The notes below the pieces were generated by a model. It searched no databases. It was not told the origin of the DNA and saw only the letters and a program-made list of their open reading frames with translations. From NCBI GenBank assembly GCA_002437565.1, contig DJQL01000017.1:1-11141 (forward strand): a DNA stretch of 11,141 bases. The letters run 5' to 3'. The position numbers and the translations under genes are program-made. This document shows, piece by piece, positions 1-6,155 of this stretch (its first letter is position 1; every line of letters begins with the position of its first letter). Source of the stretch: Prevotella sp. UBA6387. GTDB lineage: Bacteria > Bacteroidota > Bacteroidia > Bacteroidales > Bacteroidaceae.

Positions 1-119
1 ATGCGCTCGCGCTGCTCAGCGCTTATTCGCGGACTGTCTTTCAACGCCCGTGAGACCGTGGCCACGGAAACACCCATGGCCTCGGCTATGTCTCTCATTG
101 TTATAGTAGAATGTGCCAT
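1..119 (-). CDS. LacI/GalR-family transcriptional regulator, N-terminal fragment
   Basis: Reading the minus strand from an ATG at 119 gives 39 codons that run off the window edge. The translation holds the run DIAEAMGVSVATVSRAL, a textbook LacI-family helix-turn-helix (residues about 7-26), followed by KDSPRIS, the usual link to the third helix of the DNA-binding domain. Such proteins bind palindromic operators as dimers through this domain and sense a sugar or similar ligand with a C-terminal periplasmic-binding-protein fold, which is not in the window. A second in-frame ATG at 98 is possible, but the start at 119 leaves the usual short lead before the motif. A promoter and a LacI-type palindrome lie just upstream, so self-regulation is plausible. 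The family is secure; the ligand and targets cannot be told from this fragment. Confidence 0.88.
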   Translation of the reverse strand, partial: MAHSTITMRDIAEAMGVSVATVSRALKDSPRISAEQRER

Positions 120-161
120 TTATCAGCAGCTTTCAGGAATTCTGTTTTTGATTGTCACCTG

Positions 162-190
162 CAAATTTAGACCTTTTCTTATGCAACAAA
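162..190 (-). promoter_or_regulatory. Probable Bacteroidota-type promoter of the LacI-family gene
   Basis: On the minus strand, TAAATTTG (169-162) matches the -7 consensus TAnnTTTG of the Bacteroidota primary sigma factor. A TTTG (190-187) lies 17 bp upstream, slightly shorter than the usual 19-21 bp. The implied transcript would start near 156 and have a leader of about 40 nt before the ATG at 119. Confidence 0.5.
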
Positions 191-223
191 AAGGAAAACA
201 AGCAATAACGTTGACATAAATCA

Positions 224-237
224 TGCAAACGTTTGCA
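224..237. promoter_or_regulatory. LacI-family operator palindrome TGCAAACGTTTGCA
   Basis: This is a perfect 14-bp palindrome with a central CpG, the typical form of LacI/GalR-family operators and close to the PurR box core GCAAACGTTTGC. It sits between the fimbrial gene stop (245) and the start of the LacI-family gene (119), roughly 70-80 bp upstream of the predicted transcription start. A weaker AACGTT-centred site lies at 207-212, its centre 21 bp away, about two helical turns. No T-tract follows on either strand, so it is not an intrinsic terminator. That the adjacent repressor binds here is an inference from proximity and site type. Confidence 0.65.
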
Positions 238-244
238 CATGGCA

Positions 245-1141
245 CTAAAAGCTCTTGTCTACGGTCAACCACTCATCGTCAGTAGTAAGTTTAAACTTGG
301 AGGACGAATCGCCTGTCCCGAAATCGTTGCTGAAAAGCGCGCCCGTGAATTGGGTTATCTGGTTGCGGCTGACTGGCACATTCTCGAATGTGCGGCTATG
401 GACTGTCTTGCCTGTTGGATCGAGGCCTGTCATCTCTATCTTCAACTCTTTGCTGTCGCTCTTTGGAAAAGTGTAAATCTCAAACGTCGCCGTCTGGCCT
501 TTCATGTCGTCGGAAATGGAGAACTTGACCGTCTGGCGGGAGTTGACGCATCCATTACCCGTCACGCCGTCAAGGGTGGAGCTGCCTCCGGTGTAATAGA
601 ACTGCAGGGTTGAGACATCATCGGGAATATTGTCGGTGGTGATGAACCTGACCATCGCCACGGCACGGCGCATGCTGACATCCACGTCAAGGCCATTGCC
701 CTCATTGACCGTGATGTCATCGCTCCACGAGAACGTGTCGGACAGGTCGCCACTGAACGTTATCTTTTCGGCATTGGTCGTCGTAGGGGTCTTGTCTTGA
801 TTATGGGCGATTATCACGACCTTATAAGAATCAGAGGCGAGGGCAACGGAAAGCGTGCCAAAATCCTTGTCGCCATATTTCTGCGTGACCTTTTCCACAC
901 GCTCCCCACCTTGGAACACTGCAAGGTCAATCTGTTTGCACAACTCGGAGACAGGCTGTGAACGAGACTGTGCCGTTGAGAACGGCAAGGTCTCAAACTG
1001 GCTAATCTTGAACTTGACCATCGATTTTTCTCCCGTTGGTTGGTCAGGATCCTCGTTTGCCAAACGTTGGCATGAGCCCATGACGAGGGCAAAAAGGGTA
1101 AATAAGGCAATGCGCAAAAGATTGATGTTTTCAGGTTTCAT
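245..1141 (-). CDS. FimB/Mfa2-like fimbrial lipoprotein
   Basis: This encodes a 298-aa lipoprotein. The start is taken as the ATG at 1141; a TTG two codons upstream (1147) is less likely. The N-terminus has a hydrophobic segment (residues about 8-21) ending in a lipobox MGSC with Cys24, so it should be lipidated and held in the envelope. The central run MRRAVAMVRF matches the conserved R-x-V-A-x-V/I segment of the FimB/Mfa2 family (PF08842), which comprises anchor or minor subunits of Bacteroidales type V fimbriae. The rest is beta-rich and polar, as expected for this fold. No fimbrial shaft gene is adjacent: the downstream neighbour is a LacI-family regulator and the upstream neighbour is a long intergenic region. 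It therefore looks like a stand-alone subunit or anchor gene. The family call rests on motif and layout by eye; another Bacteroidales surface lipoprotein family is possible. Confidence 0.65.
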   Translation of the reverse strand: MKPENINLLRIALFTLFALVMGSCQRLANEDPDQPTGEKSMVKFKISQFETLPFSTAQSRSQPVSELCKQIDLAVFQGGERVEKVTQKYGDKDFGTLSVALASDSYKVVIIAHNQDKTPTTTNAEKITFSGDLSDTFSWSDDITVNEGNGLDVDVSMRRAVAMVRFITTDNIPDDVSTLQFYYTGGSSTLDGVTGNGCVNSRQTVKFSISDDMKGQTATFEIYTFPKSDSKELKIEMTGLDPTGKTVHSRTFENVPVSRNQITQFTGALFSNDFGTGDSSSKFKLTTDDEWLTVDKSF

Positions 1142-1181
1142 AAGCAATGATTTGGATTGATAAAGTTTTGGGGTTTATTGA

Positions 1182-1213
1182 CAAAAATAGGGATTTTCTC
1201 TCGTAGTAACAAA
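1182..1213 (-). promoter_or_regulatory. Promoter of the fimbrial lipoprotein gene
   Basis: On the minus strand TTTG (1213-1210), a 20-bp spacer and TATTTTTG (1189-1182) match the Bacteroidota consensus in both boxes with ideal spacing. Transcription would begin near 1176, giving a leader of about 35 nt before the ATG at 1141 and no Shine-Dalgarno sequence. Confidence 0.72.
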
Positions 1214-1278
1214 TATTTTATGCGATTAATGCGGCTTTATCGCAAACTTTGCGGACAGGGGACATTTTCAACAAAAAC

Positions 1279-1325
1279 AAGACGTGAAATCAATCAGCAA
1301 CTCGCTTGCTTTTTTGTCACGTTTT
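1279..1325. repeat. Nested inverted repeat
   Basis: The outer arms AAGACGTGA (1279-1287) and TCACGTTTT (1317-1325) pair over 9 positions, including one G-T. Within the loop AGCAA (1296-1300) pairs with TTGCT (1306-1310), followed on the plus strand by a run of T. The inner part looks like a weak plus-strand terminator, but no plus-strand gene precedes it. Confidence 0.4.
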
Positions 1326-1337
1326 AAGCGCATCGGC

Positions 1338-1425
1338 TTTACGCTTGAATCGCGTCGCCCTTACGCTTGAATCGCGTCGCCTTCACGCTTGAATCGCGAT
1401 GCCTTTACGCTTGAATCGCAACGGC
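1338..1425. repeat. 22-bp tandem repeat, four copies plus a degenerate fifth
   Basis: Four back-to-back 22-bp units start at 1338, 1360, 1382 and 1404. All share the exact core ACGCTTGAATCGC (1341-1353, 1363-1375, 1385-1397, 1407-1419) and differ only at a few positions before and after the core. A 15-nt degenerate copy precedes the array (1323-1337), and the tract fades out after 1425 in TTTGCGCC. The period does not preserve a reading frame, so the array is non-coding. It lies about 125 bp upstream of the fimbrial promoter -33 box. Its function is unknown; a cluster of protein-binding sites or a small genomic repeat family are both possible. Confidence 0.88.
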
Positions 1426-1530
1426 TTTGCGCCCAAAAGACTAACAGGTTAATTTTCAGGCAGTTGCACAATGAGCACTGAATCGAACTTGTCTTAACGA
1501 CAATAGAGACAATTAGAGACAATATATAAA

Positions 1531-1553
1531 ATGTTACCCACACAAGCTAACAT
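1531..1553 (-). terminator. Weak hairpin downstream of the comM-like gene
   Basis: On the minus strand ATGTTA (1553-1548) and TAACAT (1536-1531) form a 6-bp AT-rich stem with an 11-nt loop, followed by TTTATATATT. It lies 15 bp past the comM-like stop codon. The position suits a terminator, but the stem is weak, so this is a tentative call. Confidence 0.3.
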
Positions 1554-1567
1554 AGAACTTAAAGATG

Positions 1568-3115
1568 TCAAAGTCCTCTCTCTGCCCAGTCGCCACGGTC
1601 AAGCTGGCGATAGCCTATGGCCTCGGCTATATGTCTTGACTCAACCTTCTCGGAATGGTCGAGGTCGGCAATGGTTCGTGCAACCTTAAGTATGCGACTG
1701 TAGGCTCGCGCAGAGAGGCTTAGCCGCTCCATGGCAGTACGGAGCAGTTCAAGGCCGGCGGCATCAGGCTCGGCATGCTCGTGTATCATCTTCTCCGTCA
1801 TCTGCGCGTTGCAATGGACACCGGCAATGCCATCGTATCGTTTCGTCTGTATGGCACGCGCAGCAATGACACGCTCGCGAATCTTCGACGACGGTTCTCC
1901 AGGTTGTGCCTTGCTTAGTTCCTTGAATGGTATGGCGGAAATCTCGCATTGGATGTCGATGCGGTCCATCAATGGGCCTGAAATCTTGTTTAGGTAACGC
2001 TGTATCTGCCCTGGCGTGCAGACACAATGGTGAGTCGGGTCGCCATAATAACCACAAGGACAAGGGTTCATGGATGCCACGAACATGAACGAAGCAGGAT
2101 AAGTGACTGAGTATTTTGCGCGGCTAATGGTAATCTGCCTATCCTCAAGCGGCTGACGCAACACTTCCAAGGTGTGCTTGTTGAACTCAGGCAACTCATC
2201 GCAGAACAACACGCCATTATGGGAAAGGCTAATCTCACCTGGCATAGGATTCATGCCACCTCCCACAAGGGCAACTTCGGAAATAGTGTGATGTGGAGCA
2301 CGAAAAGGACGTTGGGAAATCAGCGCTGAGCCTTGCTTTAGCGTGCCAGCGACAGAGTGGATTTGGGTGGTCTCAAGGCTCTCGCTCAATGTGAGAGGAG
2401 GAAGAATGGACGGCAGGCGTTTTGCCATCATGCTCTTGCCTGAGCCGGGAGGACCTATCATTATGACATTGTGTCCTCCAGCCGCGGCCACTTCCAAGGC
2501 GCGCTTGACCGTTTCCTGGCCACGGACATCAGAAAAGTCGAGATCAAAATCGTATTGTTGTTTGAAAAACTCCTTGCGCGTGTCCACGAAACATGGCTCA
2601 AACTCTCGCTGACGCGACAGCAAGTCTATGACATCGTTCAACGACTCCATGCCGTAAACATCCACATTGTTCACGATGGCGGCCTCACGCTCGTTGTGCT
2701 TGGGCACTATCAACCCCTTGAAATGTTCGGCACGCGCCTTGATAGCTATTGGCAAGACGCCCTTCGCAGGCTGCAACTTTCCATCGAGGCCCAACTCGCC
2801 AAGCATCATGTACTCGCCAATAGAGTCGGCAGGAATCTGTCCGTCGGCGGCAAGGATGGCTATGGCAAGGGGCAGGTCAAAGCCACTGCCTTCCTTCTTG
2901 AGGTCGGCAGGCGCCATGTTCACGGTGATGTCTGCCTTGGGAAACTTCATGCCGTTGTATTGCATCGCGGCGGCAATGCGATCACGCCCCTCCCTGACTG
3001 CAACATCGCCAAGGCCCGTAAGATGGTACATGACACCCTTCAGCAAACTCACCTCAATGGTCACCGTGGTGACTTGAAGGCCATTGACTGCGGCGGAATA
3101 GGTTTTTACAAGCAT
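1568..3115 (-). CDS. comM: ComM/YifB-family AAA+ ATPase (Mg-chelatase-like)
   Basis: This encodes a 515-aa protein, full length for the ComM/YifB family. Residues about 20-145 are the N-terminal domain with a ribosomal-S5-type fold found in this family (SGFDLPLAIAIL is characteristic). The AAA+ core follows: Walker A GPPGSGKS (221-228), Walker B GVLFCDEL (301-308), and a candidate arginine finger in GPLMDRID (R385). A CPC...CVC cluster (Cys352, 354, 364, 366) suits a zinc site. In naturally transformable bacteria ComM is a hexameric helicase that drives branch migration during integration of incoming DNA. Homologues are widespread in species not known to be competent, so a general recombination role is also possible. 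The start at 3115 gives the usual MLVKTYSAAV N-terminus. The gene lies 29 bp downstream of the thioredoxin-fold lipoprotein gene and is probably co-transcribed with it. Confidence 0.92.
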   Translation of the reverse strand: MLVKTYSAAVNGLQVTTVTIEVSLLKGVMYHLTGLGDVAVREGRDRIAAAMQYNGMKFPKADITVNMAPADLKKEGSGFDLPLAIAILAADGQIPADSIGEYMMLGELGLDGKLQPAKGVLPIAIKARAEHFKGLIVPKHNEREAAIVNNVDVYGMESLNDVIDLLSRQREFEPCFVDTRKEFFKQQYDFDLDFSDVRGQETVKRALEVAAAGGHNVIMIGPPGSGKSMMAKRLPSILPPLTLSESLETTQIHSVAGTLKQGSALISQRPFRAPHHTISEVALVGGGMNPMPGEISLSHNGVLFCDELPEFNKHTLEVLRQPLEDRQITISRAKYSVTYPASFMFVASMNPCPCGYYGDPTHHCVCTPGQIQRYLNKISGPLMDRIDIQCEISAIPFKELSKAQPGEPSSKIRERVIAARAIQTKRYDGIAGVHCNAQMTEKMIHEHAEPDAAGLELLRTAMERLSLSARAYSRILKVARTIADLDHSEKVESRHIAEAIGYRQLDRGDWAERGL

Positions 3116-3119
3116 AGGT

Positions 3120-3148
3120 AGATTGGTTAGGATAAACAGATTGGTTAG
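3120..3148. repeat. 11-bp direct repeat at a gene junction
   Basis: AGATTGGTTAG occurs at 3120-3130 and 3138-3148, an offset of 18 bp. The second copy includes the stop codon of the thioredoxin-fold gene, and the first ends just before the comM-like start. It probably reflects a small local duplication. Confidence 0.6.
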
Positions 3149-4128
3149 TTACTCAGCTCCTTGTCTAAATCAGGCGTGGAAAGGTTCACACCTCTAATTA
3201 TTCCGTTTTTCACGAGCAGGAGGTCGCATGTTGATTGAAGCCCTAACTGCTTGAGCACTGGGGTCTCAAACATATCGCCCGTGCAAACGACAGGGAAATT
3301 TACGCCATTGCTCTTCATGTAGCCTCGACAATCGTACTTGCTTGGATCTACATTTATGGCGAGAACCTTGAACTTCTTATTCTCGTATAGATTTTGCAAA
3401 TGCCTCATCAAGTCGCTACTGTCATAACTCCATGTAGCCCAAACGAGAATGACAGCCGTGCCCACGGACAAATCGGAGGAGGAAACAAGACGACCATTGA
3501 TATCGTATGTGGTAAACGACGGCAACTTGTTTCCGACGCTGCTGGTTCTTAGCTTTTCCACGCTCTGTGCCAAAAGCCTGAGGCTGGCATTGCCCGGCTG
3601 GTTTTTCAGCAATGTATTCATCAATCTGCCGGCAGTGTCGTAATCGGGAGTGAAAGTGGCAATAAAATATTTTCTCAACAGCCATATTGCCACAGGAGAA
3701 TCGGGGTGGCCGCTGATGAACGCCTCGGCGAGGCGTTTAGCCTCAGGTGGCGAAGCCGCGGCTATCTGGGCGCGGAAAGATGTCATCAACTCATTGTCTT
3801 TGGTGCCTTTTATCTCCAACATCTTAAGATGAGAAGCATCACCATCCATCTCGACCGATTTCCCAGGTTCTGCAAACACTGGCGTCTCAGAGAAATTTGG
3901 GAAGACTATGGTCAGCGTGGAAGGCGATGTGCAGGGTATCTCATAGGAGAAGCGTCCGCCCTGCACCTTGATGGTATCTATGCCATTGACGCATTGGTCA
4001 TTGCTATAGACATAGAACTCGCCTTGGTTCATCTGCAAAAGTCGCCCTTCAATCTTGAAGTGCTTGCTGTCCTCACCACACGAGACAAGAAGGAGAAGTG
4101 CAAAAAGAAGAAATAAGTTGCGTGGCAT
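3145..4128 (-). CDS. DUF4369/thioredoxin-fold lipoprotein lacking CxxC cysteines
   Basis: This encodes a 327-aa lipoprotein with signal segment MPRNLFLLFALLLLVSC and lipobox Cys17. Residues about 23-110 look like the DUF4369 domain that precedes thioredoxin domains in many Bacteroidales TlpA-like proteins. A helical linker follows (about 112-195), then a thioredoxin/AhpC-like domain (about 200-327) with the usual beta strand ILVWATW. In active TlpA/ResA proteins this strand leads into WCxxC. Here it reads W233-S234-Y-D-S237, so both redox cysteines are Ser, each codon AGT and one base from TGT. By eye, the conserved cis-proline position also appears changed (Cys301). A disulfide-exchange role is therefore unlikely; a structural, ligand-binding or partner-binding role is more plausible. 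The gene lies just after an intrinsic terminator and 29 bp before the comM-like gene. Confidence 0.8.
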   Translation of the reverse strand: MPRNLFLLFALLLLVSCGEDSKHFKIEGRLLQMNQGEFYVYSNDQCVNGIDTIKVQGGRFSYEIPCTSPSTLTIVFPNFSETPVFAEPGKSVEMDGDASHLKMLEIKGTKDNELMTSFRAQIAAASPPEAKRLAEAFISGHPDSPVAIWLLRKYFIATFTPDYDTAGRLMNTLLKNQPGNASLRLLAQSVEKLRTSSVGNKLPSFTTYDINGRLVSSSDLSVGTAVILVWATWSYDSSDLMRHLQNLYENKKFKVLAINVDPSKYDCRGYMKSNGVNFPVVCTGDMFETPVLKQLGLQSTCDLLLVKNGIIRGVNLSTPDLDKELSN

Positions 4129-4134
4129 GATAAT

Positions 4135-4177
4135 GAAAAAGAAAAAGCCATAGAGCCAAACGTCTGGCTCTATGGCT
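4135..4177 (-). terminator. Intrinsic terminator after the OmpA/TPR lipoprotein gene
   Basis: On the minus strand a perfect 13-bp stem (arms 4177-4165 and 4158-4146) closes a 6-nt loop and is followed by TTTTTCTTTTT (4146-4136). This is a strong Rho-independent terminator for the upstream gene, whose stop is 28 bp before the stem. The T-tract ends only 7 nt before the start codon of the next gene (4128). Confidence 0.88.
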
Positions 4178-4184
4178 CCTTATT

Positions 4185-4192
4185 AAAACCTA
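4185..4192 (-). promoter_or_regulatory. Possible weak -7 box ahead of the thioredoxin-fold gene
   Basis: Minus-strand TAGGTTTT matches TAnnTTTG at all but the last base. An imperfect upstream element CTTG lies about 18 bp away. If used, transcription would begin at the base of the terminator hairpin. The match is poor and is listed only because the downstream gene otherwise depends on read-through. Confidence 0.25.
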
Positions 4193-4204
4193 ATATGTTT
4201 CCAA

Positions 4205-5878
4205 TTACTTCAAGTTGGCAAGTTCAAGATCCTTTGAAGCGTAAGCTGCAAGAGCCTTGTCGAGCGTCTTTGCCTTGTCGAGGGCAGCCTTAGCCGCAGA
4301 GGTGTTGCCCATGCGGTTGTTGACAATGGCCTTCAGATACTCTGTCATGCCATCGGCGTTCTTCACGTTGTTGAGTGTAGAAAGAGCGGTGGCATAGTCC
4401 TTGGTGAGGAGCTGTGCGAGAGCCGCGCTATTAGTAGCTGAGTTGCCAAAGTTCTTCACTGCCTGAGCATAGTTACCCTTTGCGATGTTCAAGTTGCCCA
4501 GTACCTCGTTCAAACCATTAGCGTCGCTTGCCTTTGAGATATAGCTCTCAGCCTCGCTTGTGTTGCCGTTCTTCAAGGCGATAAGCGCAAGGTTAGCGTA
4601 AGCCTCAGGAGCATTGCCCTTTGACTTTGCCTCGTCTATATACTGCTTAGCGGCATTCAAGTCGCCACGGTTGAAAGCGAGGGCGGCGAGGTTGTTGAGT
4701 GAACGGTAGTCGTTGTTGTTGAGTTCAGAAGCCTTCTGGTAAATCTCAGCCTTCTTGGATGGATCGTTCGTGAGGGTTGCGGCATATAGAAGCTCGTCCT
4801 CGCTCAGTTTTGAAGGATCAGCGGCATACTGCTCGTTGATTTCGTCATCACTACGACCAACTGTCTGATAATTGATGATGAGACGGCTACGACGAAGCTC
4901 TGGCAAGATGCCAGTGGCGAGCTCGCGGAAACCTTCACTCATGTTCTTGATTTGGCTCTCACGCTCGGCAGGATCCTTGTACATCTCAAGCACTCGGAGA
5001 ATAACGTCCTTGTCCTGCAAGTTGCTTGCAGCAACAAGCTCCTTGAAACCTTCCCAGTCTTGAGCCGTGTAGTGAGCGTCCACGTCGGTACCACCAAGCT
5101 TAGCGGCCTTGAGCTGCTTGTTGACGTATCCAGTGGAGACCTTCTCACGATTCTTTGACAACTTGTCGTTGAATGCGAAGCCACCATCAGGAGAAGCATA
5201 AGCGGCGACCTCGACATTCTTCATGTTCAAGCCCTTACGGTCAGCGTTGATAGACTTAAGCATCTTCACAAACTCCTTGACCGAGTTGTTCTTCAACTCG
5301 CTCTGACGAAGATTAGCCTGGTTGATAAGGAACTTGACATTGGCCTGAACCTTCTGATCCTTTACGCGCTGGAAGCTATCAGGAGCTATGCACGCGCCAG
5401 CGTTGTCCATGGTCTTCTTGTAAAGCTCGGCAGTGGCGATTACGCCAGTAGCCACTTTCACGGCTGGCACATTATAGACTTTCTTACCCTTGCGAGCGTC
5501 GAACGTGAGATACATCTCACTCTGCTGCATATCAGCGTTGTAAGGGAATGAAGTTTTCATCGTGTACTTACCACCCAGCTTGTATGAGATAGTCTGGTTG
5601 TTGCCCTGAACTTTCTCACCCTGGAAAGTTGCGCCATTGCCCTTTGTCACGAGGCCATTGCCATAGCGAAGCTCCGGAGTGACAGTCACGACAGCCTTTT
5701 TCTTCATGTATTTAACAGGGAAAGTGCCGTCTATCGTAGCAGGCACTTGGCCACCAACAGCCTCAAGAGGATTAGGGGCTACCGAGAAATTGTCCGCGGA
5801 AAGAGGCCCCATTTTAGAGCATGAAGCCAACAAAAGCATAGAACATGCTGATAAAGAAAAAATCAGATGGTTACGCAT
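4205..5878 (-). CDS. OmpA-like lipoprotein with C-terminal TPR repeats
   Basis: This encodes a 557-aa lipoprotein. The signal segment ends in LASC with Cys20. Residues about 30-160 form a beta-rich N-terminal domain I do not recognise. Residues about 178-340 resemble an OmpA-type domain: VEVAAYASPDG (222-232) and NDKLSKNREKV (237-247) match the Bacteroidota ASPDG variety, with Arg244 at the position that contacts peptidoglycan in OmpA. The usual Asp is replaced by the S-P-D motif, and a long insertion (about 268-330) splits the domain. Residues about 370-545 are TPR-like helical repeats (for example SLNNLAALAFNRGDLNAAKQY). A tether between envelope and peptidoglycan, with TPRs binding a partner, is the natural inference. 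The gene starts 25 bp after tRNA-Leu and ends at a strong terminator. Confidence 0.75.
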   Translation of the reverse strand: MRNHLIFSLSACSMLLLASCSKMGPLSADNFSVAPNPLEAVGGQVPATIDGTFPVKYMKKKAVVTVTPELRYGNGLVTKGNGATFQGEKVQGNNQTISYKLGGKYTMKTSFPYNADMQQSEMYLTFDARKGKKVYNVPAVKVATGVIATAELYKKTMDNAGACIAPDSFQRVKDQKVQANVKFLINQANLRQSELKNNSVKEFVKMLKSINADRKGLNMKNVEVAAYASPDGGFAFNDKLSKNREKVSTGYVNKQLKAAKLGGTDVDAHYTAQDWEGFKELVAASNLQDKDVILRVLEMYKDPAERESQIKNMSEGFRELATGILPELRRSRLIINYQTVGRSDDEINEQYAADPSKLSEDELLYAATLTNDPSKKAEIYQKASELNNNDYRSLNNLAALAFNRGDLNAAKQYIDEAKSKGNAPEAYANLALIALKNGNTSEAESYISKASDANGLNEVLGNLNIAKGNYAQAVKNFGNSATNSAALAQLLTKDYATALSTLNNVKNADGMTEYLKAIVNNRMGNTSAAKAALDKAKTLDKALAAYASKDLELANLK

Positions 5879-5892
5879 AATAAATTTATTAT
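5877..5892. repeat. 16-bp AT-only palindrome over a start codon
   Basis: ATAATAAATTTATTAT is a perfect palindrome that covers two of the three bases of the ATG at 5878 and most of the spacer to the tRNA. In RNA it could form a weak six-pair AU hairpin at the start codon. Low base complexity makes chance a real possibility. Confidence 0.5.
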
Positions 5893-5903
5893 TAAAGGTT
5901 GTG

Positions 5904-5988
5904 TGCCGCGAGCGGGACTCGAACCCGCACAGCCATTACTGGCCAAGGGATTTTAAGTCCCTCGTGTCTACCATTCCACCATCACGGC
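5904..5988 (-). tRNA. tRNA-Leu (anticodon UAA)
   Basis: An 85-nt minus-strand class II tRNA. The acceptor arm pairs GCCGTGA (5988-5982) with TCGCGGC (5911-5905), with discriminator A at 5904. The anticodon stem AGGGA/TCCCT closes loop CTTAAAA with anticodon TAA (5955-5953). The long variable arm has the stem GCCA/TGGC, typical of leucine tRNAs, and the T arm is GCGGG/CCCGC around TTCGAGT. CCA is not encoded, as is normal in Bacteroidota. Confidence 0.96.
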
Positions 5989-6011
5989 AAGCCAATTGCC
6001 TATATTTGATG

Positions 6012-6042
6012 CAAAGGTAGCCTTTTTATATTAACAAACAAA
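6012..6042 (-). promoter_or_regulatory. Promoter of tRNA-Leu and probably the OmpA/TPR gene
   Basis: On the minus strand TTTG (6042-6039), a 19-bp spacer and TACCTTTG (6019-6012) match the Bacteroidota consensus fully. Transcription would begin near 6005, about 17 nt before the mature tRNA 5' end. No other promoter fits in the 25-bp gap between the tRNA and the lipoprotein gene. Confidence 0.8.
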
Positions 6043-6116
6043 TCTTTGCATTGATATTTTGCACAATTTAAGATAATATTCCGCATACCGCATCCTTTTT
6101 TGCTACTCTGTCTTTG

Positions 6117-6148
6117 TTTCAATTTTTGGAAGAAAATGCTTACCTTTG
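6117..6148 (+). promoter_or_regulatory. Promoter of the UPF1-like helicase gene
   Basis: TACCTTTG (6141-6148) is a perfect -7 box. The best upstream element at correct spacing is TTTC (6117-6120, 20-bp spacer), one base from TTTG; a true TTTG at 6113-6116 would need a 24-bp spacer. Transcription would begin at about 6154-6155, directly beside the ATG at 6156. Confidence 0.6.
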
Positions 6149-6155
6149 CATTCGT

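Larger units (their letters stand above)
1142..1567. other. Gene-free intergenic region of 426 bp
   Basis: This lies between the comM-like stop and the fimbrial gene start. It holds the fimbrial promoter (1182-1213), a nested inverted repeat (1279-1325), a 22-bp tandem repeat array (1338-1425), three closely spaced GACAAT words (1499-1523) and a weak hairpin (1531-1553). I see no convincing open reading frame. A 60-codon minus-strand frame at 1361-1543 runs through the repeat array, whose period is not a multiple of three, and resembles nothing recognisable. Confidence 0.75.

Noticed and set aside
224..237. Palindrome as an intrinsic terminator for the fimbrial gene
   Set aside because: A perfect palindrome without a loop, with no T-tract after it on the minus strand; it fits a LacI-family operator better.
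233..613. A 126-codon plus-strand frame
   Set aside because: It is antisense to the fimbrial lipoprotein gene, which has a lipobox, a family motif and a strong promoter.
1338..1425. CRISPR array
   Set aside because: The units are directly adjacent with no unique spacers, and no cas genes are present.
1361..1543. A 60-codon minus-strand frame in the intergenic region
   Set aside because: Its C-terminal part is made of the 22-bp repeat read in shifting frames, it has no recognisable homology by eye, and no convincing promoter.
2471..3121. A 216-codon open frame on the plus strand
   Set aside because: It is antisense to the comM-like gene, whose motifs are complete; no domain or promoter supports the plus-strand frame.
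6114..6155. Upstream TTG start for the helicase
   Set aside because: The promoter -7 box lies between the TTG and the ATG at 6156, so an mRNA from that promoter would not contain the TTG.
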